Positions 34,703 through 44,167 of a stretch of DNA of 64,000 bases are shown here, piece by piece. The notes under the pieces are model-generated. The model searched no databases, was not told the DNA's origin, and worked only from the letters and a program-made list of their open reading frames with translations. The stretch comes from Fimenecus sp045613585 (lineage in GTDB: Bacteria; Bacillota; Clostridia; Oscillospirales; Acutalibacteraceae): NCBI GenBank assembly GCA_045613585.1, contig JAZLBG010000028.1, positions 1 to 64,000 on the forward strand, read 5' to 3'. A program made the translations under genes and the position numbers. The stretch's first letter is position 1. The number at the start of each line of letters is the position of its first letter.

Positions 34703-36199
34703 ATGAGAGCAAGCGGAATTTTAATGCACATTTCATCTCTACCGGGTGATACAGGTATTGGTACTCTTGGCGTTGAAGCATATAAATTTGTAGATTTTTT
34801 GAAAAAGAGTGGGCAAACTTATTGGCAGGTTTTGCCTTTATGTCCTACGAGTTATGGTGATTCACCATATCAATCATTTTCAACATTTGCAGGAAATCCA
34901 TATTTCATTGATTTTGATTTGCTATGTAGTGATGGTTTACTGAAAAAAAGTGATTACTCAATTATAAACTGGGGCATAAATTCCGAAAAAGTTGATTATT
35001 CTAAAATTTATGATAATAGGTTTAAAGTTTTAAGAAAAGCATTCAATAATTTTGATTTTTCTGATAAAAGTTATATTGCTTTTTGTGGTGTTAATTGTTT
35101 TTGGCTTGATGATTTTGCTTTGTATATGGCGCTAAAAAACTCTTTTAATGGTAAACCATGGAATGAATGGTCAATTGATTTAAAAGTTAGAAAAACAGAT
35201 GCTATAAAAAAAGTCAAAATAGAATTGAAAGATGAAATAGAGTTTCAAAAGTTTATTCAATATTTATTCTTTAAACAATGGACAAGTCTTAAAAAATATG
35301 CAAACGAAAATGGTGTTAAAATAATTGGTGATATTCCAATTTATGTTGCAAAAGATAGTGCAGATGTATGGTCAAACCCAAAACAATTTTTACTTGATGA
35401 AGATTGTAATCCTATTGAAGTTGCAGGTTGTCCACCTGATGCTTTTTCTGATGAAGGACAGTTGTGGGGAAATCCGTTATATAATTGGGATTATATGAAA
35501 GCAGACAGATATACATGGTGGAAGAAAAGGATTAATCATCTTTGTAATATGTGTGATGTTATACGAATTGACCATTTCAGGGGATTTGAGTCATTTTATT
35601 GTATTCCAGCAGATTCTGAAACTGCAAAAATAGGTGAATGGCGTAAAGGTCCGGGGATTGATTTCTTTCGTGAAATTGAGTGTGATTTGGGTAAAAAGGA
35701 TATTATTGCCGAGGACTTGGGTTATCTTACACCTGCGGTTAAAAAGATGCTTAAACAAAGTAAATATCCAGGAATGAAGGTTCTTCAATTTGCATTTGAT
35801 ACGGACGAAGAAAATGATTATCTTCTTCACAATTTCACAAAAAATTCCGTTGCTTATGCAGGAACTCATGATAATGATACTATTATTGGCTATATGACCA
35901 AAACAGCACCAAGAAAAACTCGCAAAAGAGCAAGAGAGTATCTTCGTCTTACACGAAAAGATGGCTATAATTGGGGCTTTATGAAAGCGGTTTGGTCAAG
36001 TAATTCAGATACTGCCATTGTTACAATGCAAGACCTTTTAGGACTTGGAAATGAAGCAAGAATGAATTTCCCATCAACAACAAAGGGCAATTGGCAATGG
36101 AGAGCAAAATCTGATTACATCACCGATGAGCTTGCTGAAAAATTGAGATACTATACAGCCTTGTATCAAAGAATACCTACAAAGAAAAGAGTAAGATAA
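34703..36199 (+). CDS. malQ: 4-alpha-glucanotransferase
   Basis: Glycoside hydrolase family 77 amylomaltase, 498 residues. It disproportionates malto-oligosaccharides in the cytosol, transferring glucan chains to free glucose or other maltodextrins. The N-terminal signature is MRASGILMHISSLPGDTGIG; the catalytic region reads VIRIDHFRGFESFYCIP (Asp nucleophile) near residue 290 and EDLGYLTP near 340, with AYAGTHDNDTI near 390. It works with the phosphorylase directly behind it, whose start codon touches its stop. Confidence 0.93.
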   Translation: MRASGILMHISSLPGDTGIGTLGVEAYKFVDFLKKSGQTYWQVLPLCPTSYGDSPYQSFSTFAGNPYFIDFDLLCSDGLLKKSDYSIINWGINSEKVDYSKIYDNRFKVLRKAFNNFDFSDKSYIAFCGVNCFWLDDFALYMALKNSFNGKPWNEWSIDLKVRKTDAIKKVKIELKDEIEFQKFIQYLFFKQWTSLKKYANENGVKIIGDIPIYVAKDSADVWSNPKQFLLDEDCNPIEVAGCPPDAFSDEGQLWGNPLYNWDYMKADRYTWWKKRINHLCNMCDVIRIDHFRGFESFYCIPADSETAKIGEWRKGPGIDFFREIECDLGKKDIIAEDLGYLTPAVKKMLKQSKYPGMKVLQFAFDTDEENDYLLHNFTKNSVAYAGTHDNDTIIGYMTKTAPRKTRKRAREYLRLTRKDGYNWGFMKAVWSSNSDTAIVTMQDLLGLGNEARMNFPSTTKGNWQWRAKSDYITDELAEKLRYYTALYQRIPTKKRVR

Positions 36200-38548
36200 A
36201 TGTCACAGATTGTTAATGAAGCAATAATGCTTTCAAAAAGTAAATATTTAAAAGATATTAAAGAATTAAGCTCATATGAATTGCATGATGTAATTTCAAA
36301 CGCAGTTATGTCATTCATTTCAGATAATTGGAAAAATAGCCGAAATAACAGAATAAAAAACAGAACTGCATTTTATTTTTCAGCAGAATTCCTTGTAGGT
36401 CGTTCAATATATAACAATCTTGTTTCGTTGGGCATTTATGATGAACTTGAAAATGAGTTGAATGACTATGGTATTTCATTGAAGGCACTTGAAGATATTG
36501 AGGATGCTGCACTTGGCAACGGTGGTTTAGGTCGTCTTGCTGCGTGTTTTCTTGACAGTGCTGCAACCCTCAATGTGCCACTTGACGGCTATGGAATTCG
36601 ATATAAATATGGTCTTTTCAAGCAGGATATTGTAAATGGTTTCCAGACTGAAACTGCTGATGATTGGACAAAATGGGGTGACCCATGGTCAAAAAGAATT
36701 GAAAATGATGCAGTAACAGTTGATTTTAAGGATATGTCTGTTAAAGCGGTTCCTTACGATATGCCTATTATCGGTTATGGTACAGATAATATTGGTACAT
36801 TAAGACTTTGGCAAAGTGAATCACTTGTTCCTTTTGATTTTGATTTATTTAATTCACAGAAATATGATAAATCTGTTGCATTAAAAAACAGAGCAGAAGA
36901 TATTTCCCGTGTTCTTTATCCAAATGATGATAATAACGAAGGTAAGAAATTAAGGCTGAAACAGCAGTATTTCTTTTCAAGTGCATCTCTTCAGGATATC
37001 ATTAGAAAATATAAATTAGTTCATGGTAATGACTTCACAAAATTTGCTGATTTTATAACAATTCAGCTTAATGACACACATCCTGTTATTTCAATTCCTG
37101 AACTTATCAGGCTTTTAACTGTTAATGAAAATATTGATTTTGAAAGTGCCGTTGAAATTTGTAAGAATGTGTTTAATTACACAAACCATACAATTATGCA
37201 GGAAGCACTTGAAAAATGGGATTTAAAACTTATTCGTGCAACAATTCCACAGGTTGTTGATATAATCAAACAACTTGATAATATGCTTAAAAGAAAACTC
37301 AAAACTGCAAACATTGATAAAGAGAAAGCAGAGAAAATGCAGATCATTCAGGACAAAAGAGTGCATATGGCATATCTTGCAATTTTCTGTTCAAAATACG
37401 TAAATGGTGTTGCAAGAATTCATACTGATATTCTTAAAAATGATGTCTTGAAAGATTGGTATGAGCTTTATCCTGAAAAATTCCAAAATAAAACAAATGG
37501 TATTACTCAAAGACGTTGGTTATTACTTTGTAATCGTGAATTATCTGCACTTATCACAGAACTTTTAGGTTCAGAAGAATGGGTAACTGATCTTGATAAA
37601 CTCAAAGAACTTGAAAAGTATGCTGATGATGACAATGTTCTTGATAGATTTATTAAAATCAAAGAAACAAAAAAGAAACAGTTAGTTGAGTATATCCGTG
37701 TTCACGATGGTGTTGAAATTGATGAAAATTCAATTTTCGATATTCAGATTAAGCGTCTTCACGAGTATAAACGTCAGTTACTTAATGCTCTTGCGATTCT
37801 TGAACTTTATTTTGAAATTAAAGAGGGAACTCTTAAAGATTTTACACCAACAACATTTATTTTTGGTGCAAAATCTGCACCGGGATATGCTCGTGCAAAG
37901 GGTATTATCAAACTTATCAATGAAATTGCAAAACTTATTGAAAACGATAAGGAAGTATCCAAATATATCAAAGTTGTTTTTGTGAAAAATTATAATGTTT
38001 CATATGCTGAAAAGCTTGTTGCTGCATGTGACGTCAGTGAACAGATTTCAACTGCGGGTACAGAAGCTTCCGGCACAGGCAATATGAAACTTATGCTTAA
38101 TGGTGCTGTAACTCTTGGTACTTTTGATGGTGCAAATATTGAAATTGTTGAAGAAGCAGGGGAAGATAATAACTACATTTTCGGCGCAAGAGTAGAAGAC
38201 ATTGATGAGATAAAAGACACTTATTCTTCAAAAGAAATATATGAAGCCGATGAAAAGGTTAAACGTGTTCTTGATGCTCTTGTTGATGGTACGCTTAAGG
38301 ACGGAAAAACAAAGATTTTTAAAGAACTTTATGATTCAATTCTTAAAGGTGCATCATGGCATAAGCCAGATCATTACTATTTGCTTCTTGATTTCAATGA
38401 CTATGTTGACGCAAAGAAACAAGTTAACTCAGATTATAAAAATAAAAGGGAATTTTATGAAAAGTGTTGGCTTAATATGTGCAACGCTGGTAAATTCTCA
38501 TCAGACAGAACAATTAAAGAATATGCAAATGAAATTTGGCATGTATAG
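36200..38548 (+). CDS. glgP: Glycogen/maltodextrin phosphorylase
   Basis: Family GT35 phosphorylase, 782 residues. It removes glucose units from alpha-1,4-glucans with phosphate, giving glucose-1-phosphate. ALGNGGLGRLAACFLDS is near residue 105, and EASGTGNMKLMLNGAVTLGT with the pyridoxal-phosphate Lys is near 625. Together with malQ and the importer it makes a full maltodextrin uptake-and-breakdown unit. Glycogen and maltodextrin phosphorylases cannot be told apart by eye; the operon favours maltodextrin (malP) use. A strong terminator follows. Confidence 0.93.
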   Translation: MSQIVNEAIMLSKSKYLKDIKELSSYELHDVISNAVMSFISDNWKNSRNNRIKNRTAFYFSAEFLVGRSIYNNLVSLGIYDELENELNDYGISLKALEDIEDAALGNGGLGRLAACFLDSAATLNVPLDGYGIRYKYGLFKQDIVNGFQTETADDWTKWGDPWSKRIENDAVTVDFKDMSVKAVPYDMPIIGYGTDNIGTLRLWQSESLVPFDFDLFNSQKYDKSVALKNRAEDISRVLYPNDDNNEGKKLRLKQQYFFSSASLQDIIRKYKLVHGNDFTKFADFITIQLNDTHPVISIPELIRLLTVNENIDFESAVEICKNVFNYTNHTIMQEALEKWDLKLIRATIPQVVDIIKQLDNMLKRKLKTANIDKEKAEKMQIIQDKRVHMAYLAIFCSKYVNGVARIHTDILKNDVLKDWYELYPEKFQNKTNGITQRRWLLLCNRELSALITELLGSEEWVTDLDKLKELEKYADDDNVLDRFIKIKETKKKQLVEYIRVHDGVEIDENSIFDIQIKRLHEYKRQLLNALAILELYFEIKEGTLKDFTPTTFIFGAKSAPGYARAKGIIKLINEIAKLIENDKEVSKYIKVVFVKNYNVSYAEKLVAACDVSEQISTAGTEASGTGNMKLMLNGAVTLGTFDGANIEIVEEAGEDNNYIFGARVEDIDEIKDTYSSKEIYEADEKVKRVLDALVDGTLKDGKTKIFKELYDSILKGASWHKPDHYYLLLDFNDYVDAKKQVNSDYKNKREFYEKCWLNMCNAGKFSSDRTIKEYANEIWHV

Positions 38549-38552
38549 AATT

Positions 38553-38580
38553 AAAGGACTCAAATGAGTCCTTTTTTCTT
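38553..38580 (+). terminator. Terminator of the maltodextrin operon
   Basis: Stem AAAGGACT(C) / (G)AGTCCTTT with a tract TTTTTTCTT, 4 bp behind the phosphorylase stop. Confidence 0.9.
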
Positions 38581-38607
38581 GCATATTTTTTAGTTTCAAT
38601 ATATAAT
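38579..38607 (+). promoter_or_regulatory. Promoter of birA-bioY
   Basis: TTGCAT (38579-38584), 17-bp spacer and TATAAT (38602-38607), directly behind the previous terminator. Confidence 0.7.
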
Positions 38608-38623
38608 ATCTGCGGTGATTATT

Positions 38624-39391
38624 TTGGATAAGAAAATATTAGAACAATATTTAAACCAAAAACTGAATATCACAATTTTTCAGGAACTTGATTCTACCAA
38701 TAGTTATTTGAAAAAATTAGGTTCCAAAGGTGAAAAAGAAAATCAGCTCGTTATTGCTTTAAGTCAAACATGTGGCAGAGGCAGAATGGGGCGTTCCTTT
38801 TATTCTCCAAATGGTACAGGAATCTACTTTTCTTTACTTTTACACCCTGAAATTTCTGCTGAAAAATCACTTTTATTGACAGTTATGGCTGCTGTTTCTG
38901 TTGCAGAAACAGTTATGAAATATAACTCAAATGATGTAAAAATCAAATGGGTTAATGATATTTATATTGATGGTAAAAAGGTTTGCGGAATTCTTACCGA
39001 AGGTGCAATCAACGCTAACAAAAAACTTGATTATGCAGTTGTTGGTTTCGGTATAAATGTAATTGCACCTGAAATTGGTTTTCCGGAAGATATAAAAGAT
39101 ATTGCAACTGCAATTTTCCCGGGAAATACAGAAGAAAATATTAAAGAAAAAATCGTTGCAGATGTAGTTAACAGATTTTTCGATATGTACAATGGCATTG
39201 ATACGGATTTTGTTAAAAGATATAAAAAATATTCATATTTAACAGGTAAAGAAATCAATATTATTTCAGGAGACAACACAAGACTTGCAACAGTAATTGA
39301 TATTACTGACGATTGCCACTTACTTGTAAAAAATGAAAACGGCGAAATTGAAGAGATTTCGTCAGGTGATGTTAGTGTGAGGTTAAAATGA
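38624..39391 (+). CDS. birA: Biotin-[acetyl-CoA-carboxylase] ligase
   Basis: Attaches biotin to carboxyl-carrier proteins via biotinyl-AMP; cytosolic, 255 residues. FQELDSTNSYLKKLG begins the catalytic domain; CGRGRMGRSFYSPNGTGIY is the biotin/AMP-binding loop; KIKWVNDIYIDGKKVCGIL follows. The N-terminal DNA-binding domain of E. coli-type BirA is absent, so it is not a repressor. The TTG at 38624 is chosen because GGTGAT precedes it; the in-frame GTG at 38615 lies inside that site. It overlaps bioY by four bases. Confidence 0.92.
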   Translation: MDKKILEQYLNQKLNITIFQELDSTNSYLKKLGSKGEKENQLVIALSQTCGRGRMGRSFYSPNGTGIYFSLLLHPEISAEKSLLLTVMAAVSVAETVMKYNSNDVKIKWVNDIYIDGKKVCGILTEGAINANKKLDYAVVGFGINVIAPEIGFPEDIKDIATAIFPGNTEENIKEKIVADVVNRFFDMYNGIDTDFVKRYKKYSYLTGKEINIISGDNTRLATVIDITDDCHLLVKNENGEIEEISSGDVSVRLK

Positions 39392-39948
39392 AGAGAAAAA
39401 ATTTAATTATAATATTAACATTATCCGCATTATTTTGCGCTTTGATATGCGTAGGCTCATTTATACGAATACCAATGCCAAATATGATGCCTATGACTCT
39501 TCAAACATTCTTTGTTTTGCTTACCGCTCTCGTTTTACCGTTAAAGGCATCAACCCTTGCAATTGTTACTTACATGACACTTGGACTTGTAGGTTTACCA
39601 ATTTTTTCAGGCGGTGGTGGAATAGGCTATGTTCTAATGCCTAATTTTGGCTTTATAATTGGTTTTGTTATTGCAACAGTAATAATGAGTATAGTTGCAG
39701 AAAAACTCAAAAATCGCAAATTATGGCAGTATATTCTTATATGTTTATTTGGTGTTGCCGTAATCTACGTAATAGGCGTTTTATACTTTGCTTTTATCAC
39801 AAATGTTTACAATAAGAGCGATTTTTCAGCAATATGGTTTGTTCAGACAATATTCCTACCATTCTTACCAAAAGAAATAATTTGCATCAGTTTAGCATCG
39901 TTATCGGCATACAAAATAAGACCATATATAACAAAAATCCCACAGTAA
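39388..39948 (+). CDS. bioY: Biotin transporter BioY (S component)
   Basis: Substrate-binding membrane subunit of a biotin ECF transporter, 186 residues with about six helices. PMTLQTFFVLLTALVLPLKA near residue 35 and GLPIFSGGGGIGYVLMPNFGFIIGF (in part: GLPIFSGGGGIGYV) near residue 68 are the BioY signatures. No energising ECF genes are nearby, so it likely shares a common EcfAA'T module, as group II S-components do. It is coupled to birA, linking biotin uptake and use. Confidence 0.93.
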   Translation: MKRKNLIIILTLSALFCALICVGSFIRIPMPNMMPMTLQTFFVLLTALVLPLKASTLAIVTYMTLGLVGLPIFSGGGGIGYVLMPNFGFIIGFVIATVIMSIVAEKLKNRKLWQYILICLFGVAVIYVIGVLYFAFITNVYNKSDFSAIWFVQTIFLPFLPKEIICISLASLSAYKIRPYITKIPQ

Positions 39949-39966
39949 TGTGGGATTTATTTTTAC
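39936..39966. terminator. Bidirectional terminator between bioY and pdp
   Basis: Stem AATCCCACA / TGTGGGATT with loop GTAA; TATTTTTA follows on the plus strand and A-rich sequence precedes it. The bioY stop codon lies in the loop region and the pdp stop lies in the right tail. Confidence 0.8.
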
Positions 39967-41252
39967 CTTATTGTCTTATAAATCAATGGCAACATTTCAG
40001 GTTTGTCAGCACCGATTGTAAAAGAAGTGTTGAAAAGTTTTTTTGCATTTTCAAGTCTTTCGTCTGTTTCGGCATATAGAATTGCAATTGTATCATCTTT
40101 TGAAACTTTGTCACCGGTTTTCTTTAAAAGTACAATTCCTGCACCATAATCTATTGTGTCAGTTTTCTTTTCACGACCTGCACCAAGTAAAACTGCACTT
40201 TCACCAACGATTCGTGAGTCAAAACTTTGAATATATCCGTCTTCTTGTGCTTTAATTTCAAGTGATTTTTTAGAAGTGGGAAGTGTTGTAAAATCAGAGC
40301 TTCCACCTTGTGCTTCAATAAATTCAATAAACTTTTTATAAGCTGAGCCATTAATTATTGATTGCTCGGCTTTTTCGTATGATTCTTCATAAGTCCAACC
40401 ATAAGATATGCTTAAAATCGTTGCAGATAGCGCCAAACATAACTCTCTTAATTGTTCGTCACCTTTGTTGTTAAGAATATCAATTACTTCTTTAATTTCA
40501 AGTGAATTACCAACATTTGAACCAAGGGGTATATCCATGTTTGTAATGACGGCGGCTATATTTCTACCACATTTTTTGCCGATTTTAACCATCATTTCAG
40601 CAAGTTCTGTAGCACTCTTTTCATCTTTCATAAATGCACCGCTACCGCATTTAACATCAAGCACAATATTTTGTGCACCTGCAGCGATTTTTTTGCTCAT
40701 AATACTTGATGCAATAAGTGAAATATTTCCAACTGTTGCGGTGACATCACGTAAAGCGTAAATCTTTTTATCAGCAGGAGCTAAATTGCCTGTCTGACCG
40801 ATAATTGAAACACCGATTTCATTTACCTGTTTAAAGAAATCTTCAGTTTCTAATGAAACATTAAACCCTTTGATACTTTCAAGCTTGTCAATTGTACCAC
40901 CGGTATGGCCAAGTCCACGACCACTCATTTTAGCCATTTTTATTCCAAGTGATGCACAAATAGGAGCGACAACAAGAGAAGTTTTATCACCGACGCCACC
41001 TGTGGAATGTTTATCAGCTGTAATTCCGTCAATAGCAGATAAATCAAGCATATCACCCGAGCGCGCCATACTTTCAGTAAGATTTACTGTTTCTTCTTCG
41101 TCCATTACATTGATAAAAATTGCCATAAGAAGGGCGGAAGCCTGATAATCTTCGATATTTTCATTTGTATATTCCTGAACAAAAAAGTCGATTTCTTCTT
41201 TTGTTAGTTTGCCACCATCGCGCTTTTTTTCGATAATGTCGTAAATTCTCAT
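39963..41252 (-). CDS. pdp: Pyrimidine-nucleoside (thymidine) phosphorylase
   Basis: Splits thymidine, deoxyuridine or uridine with phosphate to the base and (deoxy)ribose-1-phosphate; cytosolic, 429 residues. DKHSTGGVGDKTSLVVAPI near residue 82 and KMSGRGLGHTGGTIDKLES near 108 are the phosphate/nucleoside-binding signatures. The ATG at 41252 has GGTGAT upstream, overlapping the cdd stop codon. It is the last gene of the deoxyribonucleoside operon. Whether the enzyme is DeoA-like (deoxy-specific) or Pdp-like cannot be decided by eye. Confidence 0.92.
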   Translation of the reverse strand: MRIYDIIEKKRDGGKLTKEEIDFFVQEYTNENIEDYQASALLMAIFINVMDEEETVNLTESMARSGDMLDLSAIDGITADKHSTGGVGDKTSLVVAPICASLGIKMAKMSGRGLGHTGGTIDKLESIKGFNVSLETEDFFKQVNEIGVSIIGQTGNLAPADKKIYALRDVTATVGNISLIASSIMSKKIAAGAQNIVLDVKCGSGAFMKDEKSATELAEMMVKIGKKCGRNIAAVITNMDIPLGSNVGNSLEIKEVIDILNNKGDEQLRELCLALSATILSISYGWTYEESYEKAEQSIINGSAYKKFIEFIEAQGGSSDFTTLPTSKKSLEIKAQEDGYIQSFDSRIVGESAVLLGAGREKKTDTIDYGAGIVLLKKTGDKVSKDDTIAILYAETDERLENAKKLFNTSFTIGADKPEMLPLIYKTIR

Positions 41253-41253
41253 T

Positions 41254-41664
41254 TTAATCACCAAGTTTTGTTTTATTAAAAGAACAGGGGAGAAGTTCGT
41301 TTAATGTGAACTCTTTAATATCATCTTCATTTGTTCCTACATATACCTTAAAATCTCCATCGCAAAACTCTGCTAATGCTTGTCTGCAAATCCCGCATGG
41401 CATAGCATAATCTGTTATTACTCCATCCTTACCACCAACAATACAGATTGCTTGAAAATCTTTTTCACCATTAGAAACTGCATTGAAGAGTGCTGTTCTT
41501 TCCGCACAATTAGTAGCACCATACGAAGCGTTTTCAATGTTGCAACCTTTGTATGTTTTTCCGCTTTTAGTGAATAAAACAGCACCAACATTATAATTGG
41601 AATATGGAGCATAAGAGTTTTTCATAGCATCTTTAGCTAATATAAAAAGGTCTTTTTTATTCAT
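41254..41664 (-). CDS. cdd: Cytidine deaminase
   Basis: Deaminates (deoxy)cytidine to (deoxy)uridine for the phosphorylase next door; 136 residues, the tetrameric short type. AMKNSYAPYSNYNVGAVL is at the N-terminus; the zinc/catalytic region reads NIENASYGATNCAERTA with the proton-shuttling Glu, and PCGICRQALAEF supplies two Cys ligands. It lies 4 bp behind deoB and next to pdp. Confidence 0.95.
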   Translation of the reverse strand: MNKKDLFILAKDAMKNSYAPYSNYNVGAVLFTKSGKTYKGCNIENASYGATNCAERTALFNAVSNGEKDFQAICIVGGKDGVITDYAMPCGICRQALAEFCDGDFKVYVGTNEDDIKEFTLNELLPCSFNKTKLGD

Positions 41665-41668
41665 GAAA

Positions 41669-42790
41669 TCACCTTAAATCAAAGTTGTTCAAAATAACTT
41701 TACTGATATAATTGTAACCTTTAATTGTGCCAAGATTTTCAGGTCCAATATCCTTTGAGTACATAAGCAAAGGTACTTGCTCTCGTGTGTGGTCAGTTCC
41801 TGAAAATGCAGGGTCACAACCATGGTCAGCAGTAACAATCAATAAATCATCATTCTTCATTTTTGGAACGAAAAGGTTTAACCAATTATCAAATTCACTT
41901 ATTGCATTTGCATAGCCGTCAACATCACGTCTGTGACCATATTTCATATCAAAATCAACGAGATTAGTGAAACATAAGCCACAAAAATCTTTATTCAATA
42001 ACTCTAAAGTTTTGTTCATACCTTCATTGTTTGAATGAGTATAAAATTTTTCAGTAATTCCGCGGTTTGCAAAAATATCAGCAATTTTTCCAACTGATAT
42101 AACATCTAAATTATTCTCTTTTAATTTATCAAGCATTGTTTTTTCAGGTGGCTCGACTGAAAAATCGTGTCTGTCTGAAGTTCTTGTAAATGGATAATTA
42201 CCATTGAAAGGTCGAGCGATTACACGGCCAACTGCATGTTCACCTTTGAGTATGTTTCGTGCAATTTTGCAATATTCGTATAGCGTATCAAGTGGGACAA
42301 TATCAGTATGTGCCGCAATTTGAAAAACGCTGTCAGCAGATGTGTAAACGATTAGTTTTCCTGTCTTGACATGTTCTTCACCATAATCAGCAATAACTTG
42401 TGTGCCTGAATATGGTTTGTTGCATAGCGTACCACAACCAGTTTGCTTTTCAAATTCATAAATAATTTCTTTAGGAAATCCATTTGGATAGGTTGGCATT
42501 GGTTTTTCTGAAATTATTCCTGCTATCTCAAAATGACCGATTGTTGTGTCTTTTCCTGCAGAAATCTCCTGTAATGCACCGAATTTTCCAATAGGTGATG
42601 TGCAATTTATCAAATCAACACCATCAATATTACATATGCCCAATTTGTTTAAGTTAGGTATATCAAATCTATTCGATTTTGAAATACTATTAAGTGTATT
42701 TGCTCCCAAATCACCGAAACTTTCAGCGTCAGGTGCATTACCTATACCGAAACTATCAAGAACAAATAGAAAGATTCGATTATATTTCAT
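41669..42790 (-). CDS. deoB: Phosphopentomutase
   Basis: Interconverts (deoxy)ribose-1-phosphate and -5-phosphate; alkaline-phosphatase superfamily, manganese-dependent, 373 residues. FVLDSFGIGNAPDAESFGDLGANTL is the N-terminal signature (key part LDSFGIGNAPDAE), GKDTTIGHFEIAG holds the phosphorylated Thr, and VTADHGCDP and FSGTDHTREQVPLL bind metal. It is slightly shorter than the B. subtilis enzyme (about 394) but all motifs are present. It shares one base with the deoC stop. Confidence 0.94.
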   Translation of the reverse strand: MKYNRIFLFVLDSFGIGNAPDAESFGDLGANTLNSISKSNRFDIPNLNKLGICNIDGVDLINCTSPIGKFGALQEISAGKDTTIGHFEIAGIISEKPMPTYPNGFPKEIIYEFEKQTGCGTLCNKPYSGTQVIADYGEEHVKTGKLIVYTSADSVFQIAAHTDIVPLDTLYEYCKIARNILKGEHAVGRVIARPFNGNYPFTRTSDRHDFSVEPPEKTMLDKLKENNLDVISVGKIADIFANRGITEKFYTHSNNEGMNKTLELLNKDFCGLCFTNLVDFDMKYGHRRDVDGYANAISEFDNWLNLFVPKMKNDDLLIVTADHGCDPAFSGTDHTREQVPLLMYSKDIGPENLGTIKGYNYISKVILNNFDLR

Positions 42791-43455
42791 TAATAACCAC
42801 TGCCTTGCTCGTTTTTAACAATTTTAACAATTCTACTTGTGCCAAGTCTTGATGCGCCAAGTTTCACAAAATCTTCAGCATCTTCAATTGATGCAATTCC
42901 ACCTGCGGCCTTGATTTTTTTACCATTAGTAGTATGCTTCGCAAAAAGTTCAATATCAGCTTTTGTTGCACCGGCGGTTGAAAATCCTGTTGAAGTTTTA
43001 ATATAGTCAGCATTTGATTTGCTAACTATCTCACACATTTTAATTTTTTCATCATCTGTTAAAAGGCAAGTTTCGATAATAACTTTTAAAACTTTCCCGT
43101 TACAAGCATCTTTAATTTCATTGATTTCATTAAGTATTTCATCATATTTCTTATCTTTTAACCAACCAATATTAATAACCATATCAATTTCGTCAGCACC
43201 ATTTTTTATAGCATCTGATGTTTCGAATACTTTTGTTGCAGTTGTAGAATAACCATTTGGGAAACCGATAACAGTACAGATAGCAAGGTTTTCTCCAACA
43301 TATTCTTTTGCTTCTTTTACATAGGATGCAGGGATACAAACAGAAGCAGTTTCATATTTAATTCCATCATCACATATCGCTTTAATTTCTTCCCAAGTAG
43401 CACTTTGAGAAAGTAATGTATGGTCAACTTTTGATAAAATTTCATTAATATTCAT
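42790..43455 (-). CDS. deoC: Deoxyribose-phosphate aldolase
   Basis: Cleaves 2-deoxyribose-5-phosphate to glyceraldehyde-3-phosphate and acetaldehyde, completing deoxynucleoside breakdown; TIM barrel, 221 residues. Signatures: ILSKVDHTLL, VCIPASYVKEA, LKVIIETCLLTDDE and YIKTSTGFSTAGAT with the Schiff-base Lys. The ATG at 43455 follows GGAGG, which lies in the last codons of the upstream membrane-protein gene, so the two are translationally coupled; the frame is open 14 codons earlier. Confidence 0.94.
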   Translation of the reverse strand: MNINEILSKVDHTLLSQSATWEEIKAICDDGIKYETASVCIPASYVKEAKEYVGENLAICTVIGFPNGYSTTATKVFETSDAIKNGADEIDMVINIGWLKDKKYDEILNEINEIKDACNGKVLKVIIETCLLTDDEKIKMCEIVSKSNADYIKTSTGFSTAGATKADIELFAKHTTNGKKIKAAGGIASIEDAEDFVKLGASRLGTSRIVKIVKNEQGSGY

Positions 43456-43456
43456 T

Positions 43457-43996
43457 TTATTTTCCTCCACAGGTTTTACATATGACATAACCATCATTTT
43501 TATATTGATTTAATTCTTCGTTAGATAATTCTACAGACTTCTTATTTTCCTCTTTTGTTCTTATTGCAAAAGAGCAGTCTGGTAAATGAATTTTCTTACT
43601 ACTTGTGTTAAGTACATAAGTTTTTATTGCTATATTATCATTTGATTTTTGTGTAGTTGTTTCTTTTAAGGTAATGTCTTGTTTAATAGTTGTTGATTCA
43701 GGCAAATTTTCATTATCAGTCACTTCTTCAAGTAATGGTATATAATCTTCTTTATTTTTTGTTTCTTCTGTTGAAATTTCAATAAATGTGTCATCAAATG
43801 TTTCGTATTCGATATTGTTTTTACCATTTTCTGCAATTTCTTTCAGATACTCATTTGTTTGGCTAATTTTAAATATCAGTACCACAAGCAAAACACAAAC
43901 TAAAAAGAAATATATTGGTATTCTTTTTACCGATTCATCTATATCTATGAATTTTTTAAATATTGATACTATTTTCTTCTCATTATTATTGCTCAT
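43457..43996 (-). CDS. Membrane-anchored protein with C-terminal Cys-rich domain
   Basis: Unrecognised as a whole, 179 residues. A basic N-terminus and one membrane helix (about residues 25-43) are followed by a Glu/Thr-rich extracytoplasmic linker. The last 50 residues (YVLNTSSKKIHLPDCSFA... then YVICKTCGGK) form a small domain seen at the ends of many secreted Firmicute proteins, with three Cys and one His as likely metal ligands. The ATG at 43996 is preferred to a GTG two codons upstream. It is the first gene of the deo operon; its role there is unclear. Confidence 0.7.
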   Translation of the reverse strand: MSNNNEKKIVSIFKKFIDIDESVKRIPIYFFLVCVLLVVLIFKISQTNEYLKEIAENGKNNIEYETFDDTFIEISTEETKNKEDYIPLLEEVTDNENLPESTTIKQDITLKETTTQKSNDNIAIKTYVLNTSSKKIHLPDCSFAIRTKEENKKSVELSNEELNQYKNDGYVICKTCGGK

Positions 43997-44014
43997 AATC
44001 ACACCTCGCTTTAT

Positions 44015-44043
44015 ATTTTAACATTGTTATATTGTTTTTTCAA
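44015..44043 (-). promoter_or_regulatory. Promoter of the deo operon
   Basis: Minus-strand TTGAAA (44038-44043), 17-bp spacer and TAAAAT (44015-44020), just before the membrane-protein gene that heads the operon. Confidence 0.65.
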
Positions 44044-44081
44044 TAAAATAGTAAAAGAAAAGATTTAAAAATTCACACTGC

Positions 44082-44144
44082 AAATCTGTTGCTGAATTCC
44101 AAAATCTTGATTCTAAAACTCGTGATGAATATATTGCTATACTA
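44082..44144 (+). pseudogene. Relic of a second RayT transposase 3' region
   Basis: Reads KSVAEFQNLDSKTRDEYIA and then IL, clearly matching SSEFQKLDSKSRDEYIAIL inside the intact RayT at 44213-44965 (around residues 204-222). The match stops exactly where the REP-like hairpin begins. It is a 3' fragment of a related transposase gene truncated by, or joined to, the neighbouring element. Confidence 0.8.
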
Positions 44145-44167
44145 CACAAGGGGACGGTTCTGTGTGT
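44144..44167 (+). repeat. REP-like hairpin R1
   Basis: Core GGGGACGGTTC flanked by short complementary arms (ACACA / TGTGT). Its last bases run directly into the -35 box of the transposase promoter. Confidence 0.75.
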
